Positions 55,824-64,000 of a DNA stretch of 64,000 bases are shown here, piece after piece. Source of the DNA: Streptomyces venezuelae ATCC 10712 (GTDB lineage Bacteria > Actinomycetota > Actinomycetes > Streptomycetales > Streptomycetaceae). The position numbers and the translations under genes were made by a program. The DNA lies in the NCBI RefSeq assembly GCF_008639165.1, contig NZ_CP029197.1:7196001-7260000 (forward strand), in the 5' to 3' direction. The stretch's first letter is position 1; each line of letters begins with the position of its first letter. The notes under the pieces are model-generated. The model did no database searches. It had not been told where the DNA came from and saw only the letters and a list, made by a program, of their open reading frames with translations.

Positions 55824-57548
55824 ATGACGCCGAACGCCGTCTCCACGGGCTCCCGGAGATCCACCCCGAGCCGGAGCGACTCCGGGCAGAGCCGCCGGGG
55901 CTTCCTCGCCTCCACCGCGGTCGCCGCCGCCGCGGTCGCCGGCGGCGCCCCGCTGCTCACGGCCTGCGGGGGCGGGGGCACGGACGGCGGGAAGAAGGAC
56001 GGCACCACCACCGGCAAGGACGCGGCGAAGATCCTCCCCGCCTTCGTCGGGAGCACCGTCGTCGCCCCCGACCTCGCCCCGGAGAACGGCTCGGCCGCCG
56101 GCTTCACCCGCGCCATCCCGAGCGCCGGACTCAAGGCCTCCGTCGCGGCGAAGCGGGGCAAGGGCGGCGCCCTCACGATCATGGCCCCGTTCTGGGGCCC
56201 GCCGCCCGCCCCCGACAACCCGTACTACACGGCCATGAACGAGGCCATCGGCGTGCGGGCCACCTGGCAGAACCAGGACGGCAACGTCTACGACCAGAAG
56301 CTCGGCGCCGTCCTCGCCTCCAGCGAGATCCCCGACGTGGTCGTCGTCCCCGGCTGGAACCTCGGCGGCAAGATCCCCAGCGCCGTCGAGGCCAAGTTCG
56401 AAGACCTCGGCCCCTACCTCTCCGGCGACAAGGTCAAGGCCTACCCCAACCTCGCGGCGATCCCCACCGACGCCTGGCAGCGGTCCATCTTCGGCGGCAG
56501 ACTGCGCGGACTGCCCATGCCCGCCTCGTACGTCACCAACATCGCGCCCTTCTACCGCAAGGACCTCTTCGACGCGAAGGGCTGGCAACCCCCCACGAGC
56601 GCCGACGAGTTCCTGGCCCTCGCCAAGGAGATCACCAGTGCCAGGACGAAGGTGTGGGCCTGCGGTGACCTGACCTGGACCGCGTACAACATGTTCGGCG
56701 TCCTGTCCGGAAGCGACAAGGCGCTCGGCTGGACCCTCGTCGACGGCAAGCTCGTCAACCGCATCGAGACCCCCGAGTACCTCGAAGCCCTCGCCTGGAC
56801 CCGCAAGCTCTTCGACGCCGGAGTCGTCCACCCCGACGAGAAGGCCCAGAACCAGGGCGACACCGGAAACCGCTTCACCGCCGGCCAGTGCCTGATCTAC
56901 AACAACGACCTCTCCCACTGGTACGCCAAGACCTCCGAACAGGCCGCGCAGAACCCCGGGTTCGCCATGGCGGCCATGGACATCCCCGGCCACGCCGGAG
57001 GCCGGCCGAAGCTCTGGGCCACCAACCCCGCCAACATCTGGGCGTTCATCCGGAAGGGCAGCTCCAAGGCGGTCGTCGAGGACGTGCTCGCCGTCGCCGA
57101 CTTCACCGCCGCCCCCTACGGCACCAAGGAGCGGATGCTCACCGACTACGGCGTCGAAGGCGTCCACCACACGGTCGAGAACGGCCTGCCGGTCAAGACC
57201 GACAAGGGCAACCAGGAGGTCAGCAGCTCCTGGATGTTCGTCGCCAGCCCCGCCCCCTACATCGCGCACCCCGACACCCCCGAGGTCACCCGCGCCATGA
57301 TCGAGTGGCAGCGGCGCATGGGCGCCGTGACGTCCAAGTCCTCCTTCTACGGCATGACCGTCACCGAGCCGTCCCGCTGGACCGGCCTCATGAACGACTT
57401 CGAACAGCTGGAGAAGGACATCGTCCGCGGCCGCAAGAAGGTCTCCGACATGCAGCAGGCCGTCTCCGAGTGGAAGACCAAGGGCGGCGACCAGCTCCGC
57501 GACTGGTACCGCAAGCTCCTCGACACCAACGGCCCCGCGGCGGGCTGA
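55824..57548 (+). CDS. Tat-exported oligosaccharide-binding lipoprotein (Lpl/YtcQ type)
   Basis: A 574-residue solute-binding protein, longer than the other three in the window. The N-terminus carries a twin-arginine motif (QSRRGFLAS) and lipobox LLTAC with Cys48. The mature part (LTIMAPFWGPPPAPDNPYY, PDVVVVPGWNLGGKIPS) fits the large binding proteins that work with LplB/LplC-type permeases on complex plant oligosaccharides. It is the first gene of a five-gene operon with two permeases, GH42 and GH95. Confidence 0.9.
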   Translation: MTPNAVSTGSRRSTPSRSDSGQSRRGFLASTAVAAAAVAGGAPLLTACGGGGTDGGKKDGTTTGKDAAKILPAFVGSTVVAPDLAPENGSAAGFTRAIPSAGLKASVAAKRGKGGALTIMAPFWGPPPAPDNPYYTAMNEAIGVRATWQNQDGNVYDQKLGAVLASSEIPDVVVVPGWNLGGKIPSAVEAKFEDLGPYLSGDKVKAYPNLAAIPTDAWQRSIFGGRLRGLPMPASYVTNIAPFYRKDLFDAKGWQPPTSADEFLALAKEITSARTKVWACGDLTWTAYNMFGVLSGSDKALGWTLVDGKLVNRIETPEYLEALAWTRKLFDAGVVHPDEKAQNQGDTGNRFTAGQCLIYNNDLSHWYAKTSEQAAQNPGFAMAAMDIPGHAGGRPKLWATNPANIWAFIRKGSSKAVVEDVLAVADFTAAPYGTKERMLTDYGVEGVHHTVENGLPVKTDKGNQEVSSSWMFVASPAPYIAHPDTPEVTRAMIEWQRRMGAVTSKSSFYGMTVTEPSRWTGLMNDFEQLEKDIVRGRKKVSDMQQAVSEWKTKGGDQLRDWYRKLLDTNGPAAG

Positions 57549-57550
57549 CC

Positions 57551-58582
57551 GTGACCACGCTCGACACCCAGACGGCGGAGCCGGCCGCGCCCGCCGCCAC
57601 CGGCCGGACCCCCCGGGACCGCCGCCGGGGCGGACGGCGGAGTCGTACGACCGGGCACGTCCCGCTCGGCCGGCGGCTCCGCCGCGACCGGGCCCTGCTC
57701 CTGATGACCGTCCCGGCGCTCGTCCTCGTCGTCGTCTTCAACTACGTCCCCATCCTCGGGAACGTCGTCGCCTTCCAGGACTACGACCCGTACGTCTCGG
57801 CCAACGGCGTCACCGCCATGCTGGAGAGCCCATGGGTCGGCCTCGCCCAGTTCGAACGGGTCTTCTCCGACCCGGGGTTCTGGCACGCCGTCGAGAACAC
57901 CCTCGTCCTCTTCCTCCTCCAGCTGGTGCTGTTCTTCCCGGTGCCCATCGCACTCGCCCTGCTCGTCAACAGCCTGCTGCGACCCCGGCTCCGGGCCTTC
58001 GTCCAGGCCGTCCTCTACCTGCCCCACTTCTTCTCGTGGGTCCTCGTCGTCACGGTCTTCCAGCAGATCCTCGGCGGCGCCGGCATCATCGCGCAGACCC
58101 TCCGGCAGCACGGCCACGAGGGCTTCGACCTGATGACCGACCCGGCGGTCTTCAAGTTCCTCGTCACCGCCGAGGGCGTGTGGAAGGACGCGGGCTGGGG
58201 CGTCATCGTCTTCCTCGCCGCGCTCGCCGCCGTCAACCAGGACCTGTACGAGGCGGCCGCGATGGACGGCGCCGGCCGCGGGCGGCGCATGTGGCACGTC
58301 ACCCTGCCCGCCCTGCGGCCCGTCATCGCCCTGCTTCTCGTCCTCCGGGTGGGCGACGCCCTCACCGTCGGCTTCGAACAGCTGCTGCTCCAGCGCGACG
58401 CCGTCGGCCCGGGGGCCGCCGAGGTCCTCGACACCTTCGTGTGGTGGACCGGTCTGCGCAGCCAGGACTTCAGCTACGCGGCCGCCGCCGGACTGGTCAA
58501 GGGCGTCGTCGGCCTCGTGCTCGTGCTCTCGGCCAACAAGACCGCCCACCTCATGGGCGAGCAGGGGGTGTACCGGAAGTGA
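57551..58582 (+). CDS. LplB-type ABC transporter permease
   Basis: A 343-residue permease with a basic N-terminus of about 50 residues, six spans and the EAA loop EAAAMDGAGRGRRMWHV near residue 235. LplB features include YVPILGNVVAFQDYDPY and LYLPHFFSWVLVV. The GTG start lies 2 bases after the binding-protein stop. It overlaps the next permease by GTGA. Confidence 0.92.
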   Translation: MTTLDTQTAEPAAPAATGRTPRDRRRGGRRSRTTGHVPLGRRLRRDRALLLMTVPALVLVVVFNYVPILGNVVAFQDYDPYVSANGVTAMLESPWVGLAQFERVFSDPGFWHAVENTLVLFLLQLVLFFPVPIALALLVNSLLRPRLRAFVQAVLYLPHFFSWVLVVTVFQQILGGAGIIAQTLRQHGHEGFDLMTDPAVFKFLVTAEGVWKDAGWGVIVFLAALAAVNQDLYEAAAMDGAGRGRRMWHVTLPALRPVIALLLVLRVGDALTVGFEQLLLQRDAVGPGAAEVLDTFVWWTGLRSQDFSYAAAAGLVKGVVGLVLVLSANKTAHLMGEQGVYRK

Positions 58583-59496
58583 CCCGACCGAACGGTTCGC
58601 GCTGGGCCGCGCCGGCCCGCCCCGTCTGGGAGGAGCCGCCCGGCAGGGCCGGCCTCGCCGCCAAGGGCACGGTCCTCGTCCTCGCCTGCCTCGCGGTCCT
58701 CTTCCCGCTGTGGATCGTAGTCGTCACCAGCCTCTCCTCCAAGAAGACGATCACGGAGACCGGCGGTCTCGTCGTCGTCCCGAGGGACCTCACCTTCCTC
58801 GCCTACCAGGAGCTGCTCAGCGGCGGCCAGGTCACCCGCGCCGCCGTCGTCAGCGTCCTCGTGACCCTGACCGGCACCCTCTTCTCGATGACCGTGTCCG
58901 TCCTCTGCGCGTACGGGCTCTCCCGGCCCGGCTCGACCGGCCACCGGTTCATCCTGCTGACCCTGATGGCCACGATGTTCTTCGGCGCCGGACTGATCCC
59001 CACCTACCTCCTCGTGCAGACCCTCGGCCTCACCGACACCTACCTCGCGCTGATCCTGCCCAGCGCCGTCAGCGTCTTCAACATCCTCGTCCTGCGGGGC
59101 TTCTTCATGGGCGTCTCGCCCGAACTCGTCGACAGCGCGCGCATCGACGGCGCCGGGGACCTGCGGATCCTCTGGCAGATCGTGATGCCGCTGTCGAGGG
59201 CGGTCATCGCCGTCATCACCCTCTTCTACGCGGTCGGTTACTGGAGCGCCTGGTTCAACGCCTCCATCTACCTCAGCGACCAGAACATGATGCCGCTCCA
59301 GAACGTCCTCATCCAGCTCGCCCAGAAACAGGAGATCCCCGTCGGCCTCGGCCAGGCCGTCAAGGCGGGCGACCTGTCCGGACTCGCGGTCCAGATGGCC
59401 GTGATGGTCCTCGCCCTGCTGCCCGTCGCCGTCCTCTCGCCCTTCGTCCAGAAGCACTTCAGGAAGGGCGTGCTCACCGGCGCCGTCAAGGGCTGA
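58579..59496 (+). CDS. LplC-type ABC transporter permease
   Basis: A 305-residue permease with six spans, the EAA loop DSARIDGAGDLRILWQI near residue 192, and the LplC-like MMPLQNVLIQL and KHFRKGVLTGAVKG end. The GTG start overlaps the LplB-type stop. The GH42 gene follows after 44 bp. Confidence 0.92.
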   Translation: MTRPNGSRWAAPARPVWEEPPGRAGLAAKGTVLVLACLAVLFPLWIVVVTSLSSKKTITETGGLVVVPRDLTFLAYQELLSGGQVTRAAVVSVLVTLTGTLFSMTVSVLCAYGLSRPGSTGHRFILLTLMATMFFGAGLIPTYLLVQTLGLTDTYLALILPSAVSVFNILVLRGFFMGVSPELVDSARIDGAGDLRILWQIVMPLSRAVIAVITLFYAVGYWSAWFNASIYLSDQNMMPLQNVLIQLAQKQEIPVGLGQAVKAGDLSGLAVQMAVMVLALLPVAVLSPFVQKHFRKGVLTGAVKG

Positions 59497-59540
59497 GACC
59501 GCCACCCCCACCCCGAACCCCTTCCCTCATGGAGAGTCGG

Positions 59541-61565
59541 ATGCCGAGCCTCGACGACGTGACCCGGCCGCCCGGCCGCCCGCCCCGCATCCTGTACGGC
59601 GGCGACTGGAACCCCGAGCAGTGGCCCGAGGAGACCTGGACGGAGGACGTCCGGCTGATGCGGCGCGCCGGGGTCGACTCCGTCACCCTCGGCGTCTTCT
59701 CCTGGTCCCGCATCGAACCCGCCCCCGGCGCACGCGAGTTCGGCTGGCTCGACCGGCTCATGGACCTGACGCACGCGCACGGCATCGGGGTCGTCCTCGC
59801 CACCCCCACCTCCTCGCCCCCGCCCTGGCTCGGCCGGCTCCACCCCGAGACGCTGCCCCGCGACGAGGACGGCCGGACCGAATGGTGGGGCTCGCGCCAG
59901 CACTTCTCCCACTCCAGCGAGGCCTACCGGCGGTACGCCGCCGCGATCACCGAGGACCTCGCCGCCCGGTACGCGGACCACCCGGCGCTCACCATGTGGC
60001 ACATCAACAACGAGTACTGCACCCACGACTGGGGCGACGAGGCCGCCCGCACCTTCCGCCGCTGGCTCCGGCACCGCTACGGCACCCTCGACGCCCTCAA
60101 CACCGCCTGGGGCACCGACTTCTGGAGCCAGCGGTACGGCGACTGGGCCGAGGTCCTGCCACCCCGCCGCGCCCACTACCTGAAGAACCCGGCGCACGTC
60201 CTCGACTTCCGCCGCTACACCTCCGACCAGCTCCTGGAATGCTTCCGCGCCGAACGCGACATCGTCCGCCGGCACACCCCGCACCTCCCGGTGACCACCA
60301 ACTTCATGCCGTTCTGGTCGGGACAGGACGGCTGGGCCTGGGCGGCGGAGGAGGACGTCGTCTCCGTCGACGTCTATCCCGATCCCCGGGACCCGGCGGC
60401 GGGCGCGTACAACGCGATGATCGGCGACCTCACCCGCTCGCAGGCCGGGGGCGGGCCCTGGATGGTCATGGAACAGGCGGCCGGCGCGGTGAACTGGCGG
60501 GGCGTCAACCACCCCAAGCCGTACGGGCTCAACCGCCTCTGGGCCCTCCAGGCCGTCGCCCACGGCGCCGACGCCGTCTGCTACTTCCAGTGGCGCCAGT
60601 CCCGGCAGGGCGCGGAGAAGTTCCACTCCGGGATGCTCGGCCACACCGGGGAGCGCGGCCGGGTCTTCCAGGAGACCGTCCGCGTCGGCCAGGACCTCGC
60701 CCGCATCGGCCCCCGGGTCGCGGGCGGCCGGGTCACCGCCGACATCGCCGTCCTGCACGACTGGAACTCCTGGTGGGCCGGCGACCAGGACGGGAAGCCC
60801 TCCCGCCGGATCGACCACGCCGAGATCGTCCGCGCCTGGCACCGCGCCCTCTGGGACGCCCACCTCCCCGTCTCCTTCGCCCACCCCCACCACGACCTCG
60901 GCGCCCACCGGCTCGTCCTCGCCCCGCACCTCCACCTCCTCGACGACCGGGCGGTCACCAACCTCCTCGGGTACGTCCACGGCGGCGGCACCCTCGTCTG
61001 CGGCTTCCTCACCGGCATCGCCGACCACGACGACCGGATCCGCCCCGGCGGCATGGACGCCAGGCTCCGGGACCTCCTCGGCATCGACCTGCTCCAGGAG
61101 TGGTGGCCGCTCGACGTGGGCGAGCACGTCGACTGCGGCACGTTCCGCGGCACGCTCTGGTCCGAGGAACTGACCCCCGCCCCGGGCGCCGAGACCGTCG
61201 CCGCCTACCGGGGCGGGGAACTCGACGGCCTGCCCGCCGTCCTCCGCAACGGCCGCGCCTGGTACGTCTCCACCCTCCCCGAACCGGCCGCCCTGAGCCG
61301 CCTCCTCGCGGGTGTCGCCCGGGAGGCCGGAGCGCGCCCCGTCCTCGACGGCCTGCCCCCGGGCGTCGAGGCCGTCCGGCGCGGCGACCTGCTCTTCCTC
61401 CTCCACCACGGGCGCGACCAGGTCACGGTCCCGCTGCCCGGATGCCACCGCGACCTGCTCACCGGCGCCGACACGGACGGAACGCTGACGCTGGACCGGT
61501 ACGGGGTGGCGGTCCTTGAGGAGCGCGGACCGGAGCCGGTCCCGGCAGCGGGGGAGCGTCCATGA
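59541..61565 (+). CDS. Beta-galactosidase, GH42
   Basis: A 674-residue cytoplasmic enzyme (typical length). GH42 barrel from residue 13 (RILYGGDWNPEQWPEETW), acid/base Glu in WHINNEYCTHDWG near residue 157 and nucleophile Glu in WMVMEQAAGAVNW near 310, then the trimerisation domain (about 390-600) and a small beta domain. The ATG at 59541 was chosen because GGAGAG lies just upstream; an ATG four codons earlier lacks a site. It would remove beta-galactose from imported oligosaccharides; YesZ of the Bacillus rhamnogalacturonan system is the same family. Confidence 0.93.
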   Translation: MPSLDDVTRPPGRPPRILYGGDWNPEQWPEETWTEDVRLMRRAGVDSVTLGVFSWSRIEPAPGAREFGWLDRLMDLTHAHGIGVVLATPTSSPPPWLGRLHPETLPRDEDGRTEWWGSRQHFSHSSEAYRRYAAAITEDLAARYADHPALTMWHINNEYCTHDWGDEAARTFRRWLRHRYGTLDALNTAWGTDFWSQRYGDWAEVLPPRRAHYLKNPAHVLDFRRYTSDQLLECFRAERDIVRRHTPHLPVTTNFMPFWSGQDGWAWAAEEDVVSVDVYPDPRDPAAGAYNAMIGDLTRSQAGGGPWMVMEQAAGAVNWRGVNHPKPYGLNRLWALQAVAHGADAVCYFQWRQSRQGAEKFHSGMLGHTGERGRVFQETVRVGQDLARIGPRVAGGRVTADIAVLHDWNSWWAGDQDGKPSRRIDHAEIVRAWHRALWDAHLPVSFAHPHHDLGAHRLVLAPHLHLLDDRAVTNLLGYVHGGGTLVCGFLTGIADHDDRIRPGGMDARLRDLLGIDLLQEWWPLDVGEHVDCGTFRGTLWSEELTPAPGAETVAAYRGGELDGLPAVLRNGRAWYVSTLPEPAALSRLLAGVAREAGARPVLDGLPPGVEAVRRGDLLFLLHHGRDQVTVPLPGCHRDLLTGADTDGTLTLDRYGVAVLEERGPEPVPAAGERP

Positions 61566-63802
61566 GGCACGGCACCTGGGAGCCCGCGCCCGCCGCCCGC
61601 TGGGAGGACGGGTTCCTCGCGGGAAACGGCCGGCACGGCGCCCTCGTCCTCGGCGACCCCGAGGACGACGCGGTGATCGTCACCCACCACACCCTCGTAC
61701 GGCCCGTGCACGCCCCCGCCGACACGGCGCCGCCCCGGCTCGCCGCCGCGCTCCCCGCCCTCCAGGACGCCCTGCTCGCCGGGGACACGACGGCCGCCGA
61801 GCGGTTCACGGACGGCCGGCCGCTGCGCTGGGTCCGGCCCTTCCACCCGGCCTTCAGGACCCGGGTCCGCAGCCCCCGGCCCGGCGCCCCCGGCCTCCCC
61901 GTGCGCCGCTCCGTCGACTTCACCACCGGCGTGGTCACCGCCGAGTGCGGGGAGCGGCGCAGCGAGGTCTTCGTCTCCCGCGCCGACGACGTCCTCGTCC
62001 AGTACGTCACCGGGCCCGGCCCCGCCGTCGAGGTCGACCTCGACCACCGGCTGCCCGGGGTCCCCGCCGAGCTGGCGGTCGGACGCGGCGTCGCCACGGC
62101 ACGCGGGCGGACCGTCCTCACCCTGCGGGCCCGCTACCCGGACAGCCCGCTCGGCTACACCGGCCTCACGCTCCTGCTCACCGACACCGGCCGCACCACC
62201 GTCACCGCCGCCGGGGTGCGGATCGAGGGCGCCGGGCGGCTGCTCCTCCTCACCCGGGTCCGCCGCCACGCCGGCGACCTGGACACGGAGGGCGAGGCGC
62301 AGGCGCTACAAGCCCTGGTCGACGCGGGCCCCGGGTCCCGGCCGGTGGCGCGCTCCCGCCCCGGCGGCGGCACCGATCTCGCCGCCGTCCACGGCCGGCT
62401 GCTCGCCCGCCACACCGCCCTGCACGGCGCCGCCTACCGGCGGGTCGCCCTCGACCTCGGCGCGGACGAGGCCGAGCGGGCCCTCCCCGGCTCCGTCCTC
62501 CTCCGCAGGCCCGACAGCCCCGCCCTCCTGGAGCGCCTCTTCGCGGCCGGCCGCTACCACCTGCTCTCCTCCGCCGGCTCACACCCGCCCCGGCTCACCG
62601 GACTGTGGACCGGGGACTGGAACACCGCCTGGTCGGGGGCGTTCACCACCAACGCCAACCTCAACCTCCAGACCGCCTCCGCCGTCGCGGCCGACCTGCC
62701 CGAGGTGACGGAGGCCCACCGGAACCTGCTGCACGGGCAGACGGCCCACTGGAAGGACAACGCCCGCGCCGTGTTCGGCGCCCGGGGCATCGTCGCTCCC
62801 ACCCACACCGACGGCGAGTCGGGGCACACGTACCACTTCAGCCGCGAGTACCCCCTCCACCTGTGGACGGCGGGCGCCGACTGGCTGCTGGGGCCGCTCC
62901 TCGACCACGACGAGGCCACCGGACGACCCGACCCGAGGACCTCCGCCCTGCTCGCCGAACTCGCCCGGTTCTACGAGGACTTCCTCACCCGCACCGGACC
63001 CGACGGACGGATCGCCGTCGTCCCCTCGTACTCCCCGGAGAACCGGCCGCGCGGCGGAGGCTGGGGCGCCGTCAACGCCACCATGGACATCGCCGCCGCC
63101 CGGCACGCCCTGCGCGCCGCCGCCGACCGGGCGCCCCGGCCGGACGCCACACGGCTGCGCGCGCTCGCCGACCGGCTGCCGCCCTACCGGGTCAACGACG
63201 AGGGGGCGCTGGCCGAATGGGCCTGGCCCGGCCTCGGAGACCGCTACGACCACCGGCACCTGAGCCACCTCTACCCCGTCTGGCCGCTCGACGAGATCAA
63301 CCCGTACGACACCCCCGACCTCGCGAAGGCCGCCGGGCGGGCCCTCGAACTCCGCGGCAGCGAGAACGACTCGGCCCACGGGCACCTCCACCACGGCCTG
63401 GTCGCCGCCCGGTTGCGCGACGCGGCCCGCACCGAGGACGCGCTGGCCCGGGTGCTCACCGGCGACTACTTCCACGACTCCCTGATGAGCGCCCATTACC
63501 CGGGCCGTGACGTCTACAACGCCGACGCCGCCCACACGCTGCCCGCGCTGCTCGTCGAAGCCCTAGTCCAGTCCACCCCCACCCGGCTCGTCCTGCTGCC
63601 CGCGCCGCCCGCCCGCTGCCCGCACGGACGGCTCACCGGCATACGGACCCGGTTCGGCGCCCGCCTCGACCTGACCTGGTCCCCGGCCGCGTACCAGGCG
63701 GTGCTGCGCCCCGACCGGGACGCGGAGATCGACCTCAGGACCCCGGCGGGGGCCGGCCGGCTCGTCCTGCGCGCGGGCGAGGAACGGACCGTCAGTTCCT
63801 GA
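61562..63802 (+). CDS. GH95 alpha-L-fucosidase (or alpha-L-galactosidase)
   Basis: A 746-residue cytoplasmic enzyme. N-terminal beta-sandwich (about 5-250, WEDGFLAGNGRHGALVLGD), helical linker and an (alpha/alpha)6 barrel with GH95 signatures GLWTGDWNTAW near residue 345, NANLNLQTASAV near 366 (the Asn that activates water), PSYSPENRP and HRHLSHLYPVWPLDEINP near 565. GH95 cleaves alpha-1,2-L-fucose, as in fucosylated xyloglucan, and some members cleave alpha-L-galactose. It overlaps GH42 by ATGA. Its stop overlaps the 3' end of the convergent LacI gene by 11 bp. Confidence 0.93.
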   Translation: MRHGTWEPAPAARWEDGFLAGNGRHGALVLGDPEDDAVIVTHHTLVRPVHAPADTAPPRLAAALPALQDALLAGDTTAAERFTDGRPLRWVRPFHPAFRTRVRSPRPGAPGLPVRRSVDFTTGVVTAECGERRSEVFVSRADDVLVQYVTGPGPAVEVDLDHRLPGVPAELAVGRGVATARGRTVLTLRARYPDSPLGYTGLTLLLTDTGRTTVTAAGVRIEGAGRLLLLTRVRRHAGDLDTEGEAQALQALVDAGPGSRPVARSRPGGGTDLAAVHGRLLARHTALHGAAYRRVALDLGADEAERALPGSVLLRRPDSPALLERLFAAGRYHLLSSAGSHPPRLTGLWTGDWNTAWSGAFTTNANLNLQTASAVAADLPEVTEAHRNLLHGQTAHWKDNARAVFGARGIVAPTHTDGESGHTYHFSREYPLHLWTAGADWLLGPLLDHDEATGRPDPRTSALLAELARFYEDFLTRTGPDGRIAVVPSYSPENRPRGGGWGAVNATMDIAAARHALRAAADRAPRPDATRLRALADRLPPYRVNDEGALAEWAWPGLGDRYDHRHLSHLYPVWPLDEINPYDTPDLAKAAGRALELRGSENDSAHGHLHHGLVAARLRDAARTEDALARVLTGDYFHDSLMSAHYPGRDVYNADAAHTLPALLVEALVQSTPTRLVLLPAPPARCPHGRLTGIRTRFGARLDLTWSPAAYQAVLRPDRDAEIDLRTPAGAGRLVLRAGEERTVSS

Positions 63803-63998
63803 CCCCGGACGGCGGGGGAGGAGGCCCGGAGCTGTCCCGCACGGTCAGGGTGGGGGCGAGCAGCTCGACCCCCGGGCCCCGCCCTGCGTCCGGCCGGGCG
63901 TCCCCGTCCTGCCGGGCGAGTCCCGCCACGAGCCGCTCCACCGCCCTGCGGCCCAGCTCCTGCGCCGGGATCGCGACGGAACTGAGGGCCACCGACGC
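63792..63998 (-). CDS. LacI-family regulator, C-terminal fragment
   Basis: The frame is open from the right edge and encodes the last 68 residues of a LacI repressor: SSVAIPAQELGRRAVERLVA is the standard C-terminal signature, followed by a Pro-rich tail. The HTH lies outside the window. It directly abuts the GH42-GH95 operon, so it is the nearest candidate to bind TCGAAGCGCTTCGA there. Confidence 0.85.
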   Translation of the reverse strand, partial: ASVALSSVAIPAQELGRRAVERLVAGLARQDGDARPDAGRGPGVELLAPTLTVRDSSGPPPPPSGVRN

Positions 63999-64000
63999 CT

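Overview
The window is very GC-rich, reads almost entirely in long ORFs with G/C third positions, uses GTG starts freely, and encodes CBM2 cellulases, a CebR/CebEFG cellobiose system, SigE-type and PadR regulators and Tat lipoproteins. This is typical of Streptomyces (Actinobacteria). No tRNA, rRNA, CRISPR array, phage gene, transposase or replication origin was seen. The window looks like a chromosomal island for plant cell-wall polysaccharide use, with ordinary genes at the left edge and in the middle (about 28.1-35.1 kb).

Layout. 0-4.6 kb: end of an HD-domain protein, a glycerophosphodiester phosphodiesterase, two secreted proteins of unknown role and an IclR regulator. 4.6-17.6 kb: cellulose module. 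bglC (GH1), cebG, cebF, cebE and divergent cebR are followed by a GH5-GH6 cellulase operon divergent from a GH48 exocellulase. Three perfect copies and one near-perfect copy of the CebR box TGGGAGCGCTCCCA sit at the relevant starts. 17.7-28.0 kb: arabinan/rhamnogalacturonan module resembling the Bacillus yes/yet genes: GH51 arabinofuranosidase, binding protein, two permeases, DUF624 (YesL-like), a Tat-exported YetA/PcRGLX-like protein and an SGNH acetylesterase. A composite minisatellite interrupts it at 23.3-24.1 kb. 28.1-35.1 kb: DUF4328 protein, a GH2 beta-galactosidase pseudogene lacking its catalytic middle, a LacI regulator, an ECF sigma factor with a membrane partner, a PadR-controlled pair and YjbQ.

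35.2-48.9 kb (minus strand): a largely overlapping gene train: GntR regulator, DHDPS-family aldolase/dehydratase, IlvD/Edd sugar-acid dehydratase, two permeases, a Gfo/Idh oxidoreductase, DUF6807, GH43, binding protein, CE12 esterase, PL1 pectate lyase and CE8 pectin methylesterase. This reads as pectin depolymerisation, uptake and sugar-acid catabolism. 49.2-64 kb: GH31 alpha-xylosidase, GH3, an Lpl-type ABC importer, GH42, GH95 and the end of a LacI regulator. Together these enzymes could dismantle a fucosylated xyloglucan oligosaccharide.

How it fits together. Exported enzymes (GH5, GH6, GH48, PL1, CE8, CE12, YetA-like) would cut the polymers, four binding-protein importers would take up oligomers, and signal-less enzymes (GH1, GH51, GH43, GH31, GH3, GH42, GH95) would finish digestion inside the cell. 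None of the four importers has an ATPase gene here, which fits a shared MsiK-type ATPase elsewhere. Besides the CebR box, a second 14-bp palindrome, TCGAAGCGCTTCGA, occurs exactly three times, always at an importer or hydrolase promoter, with AAGCGCTT-core variants at two other operons. This suggests a second LacI-type regulon joining the pectin and xyloglucan modules.
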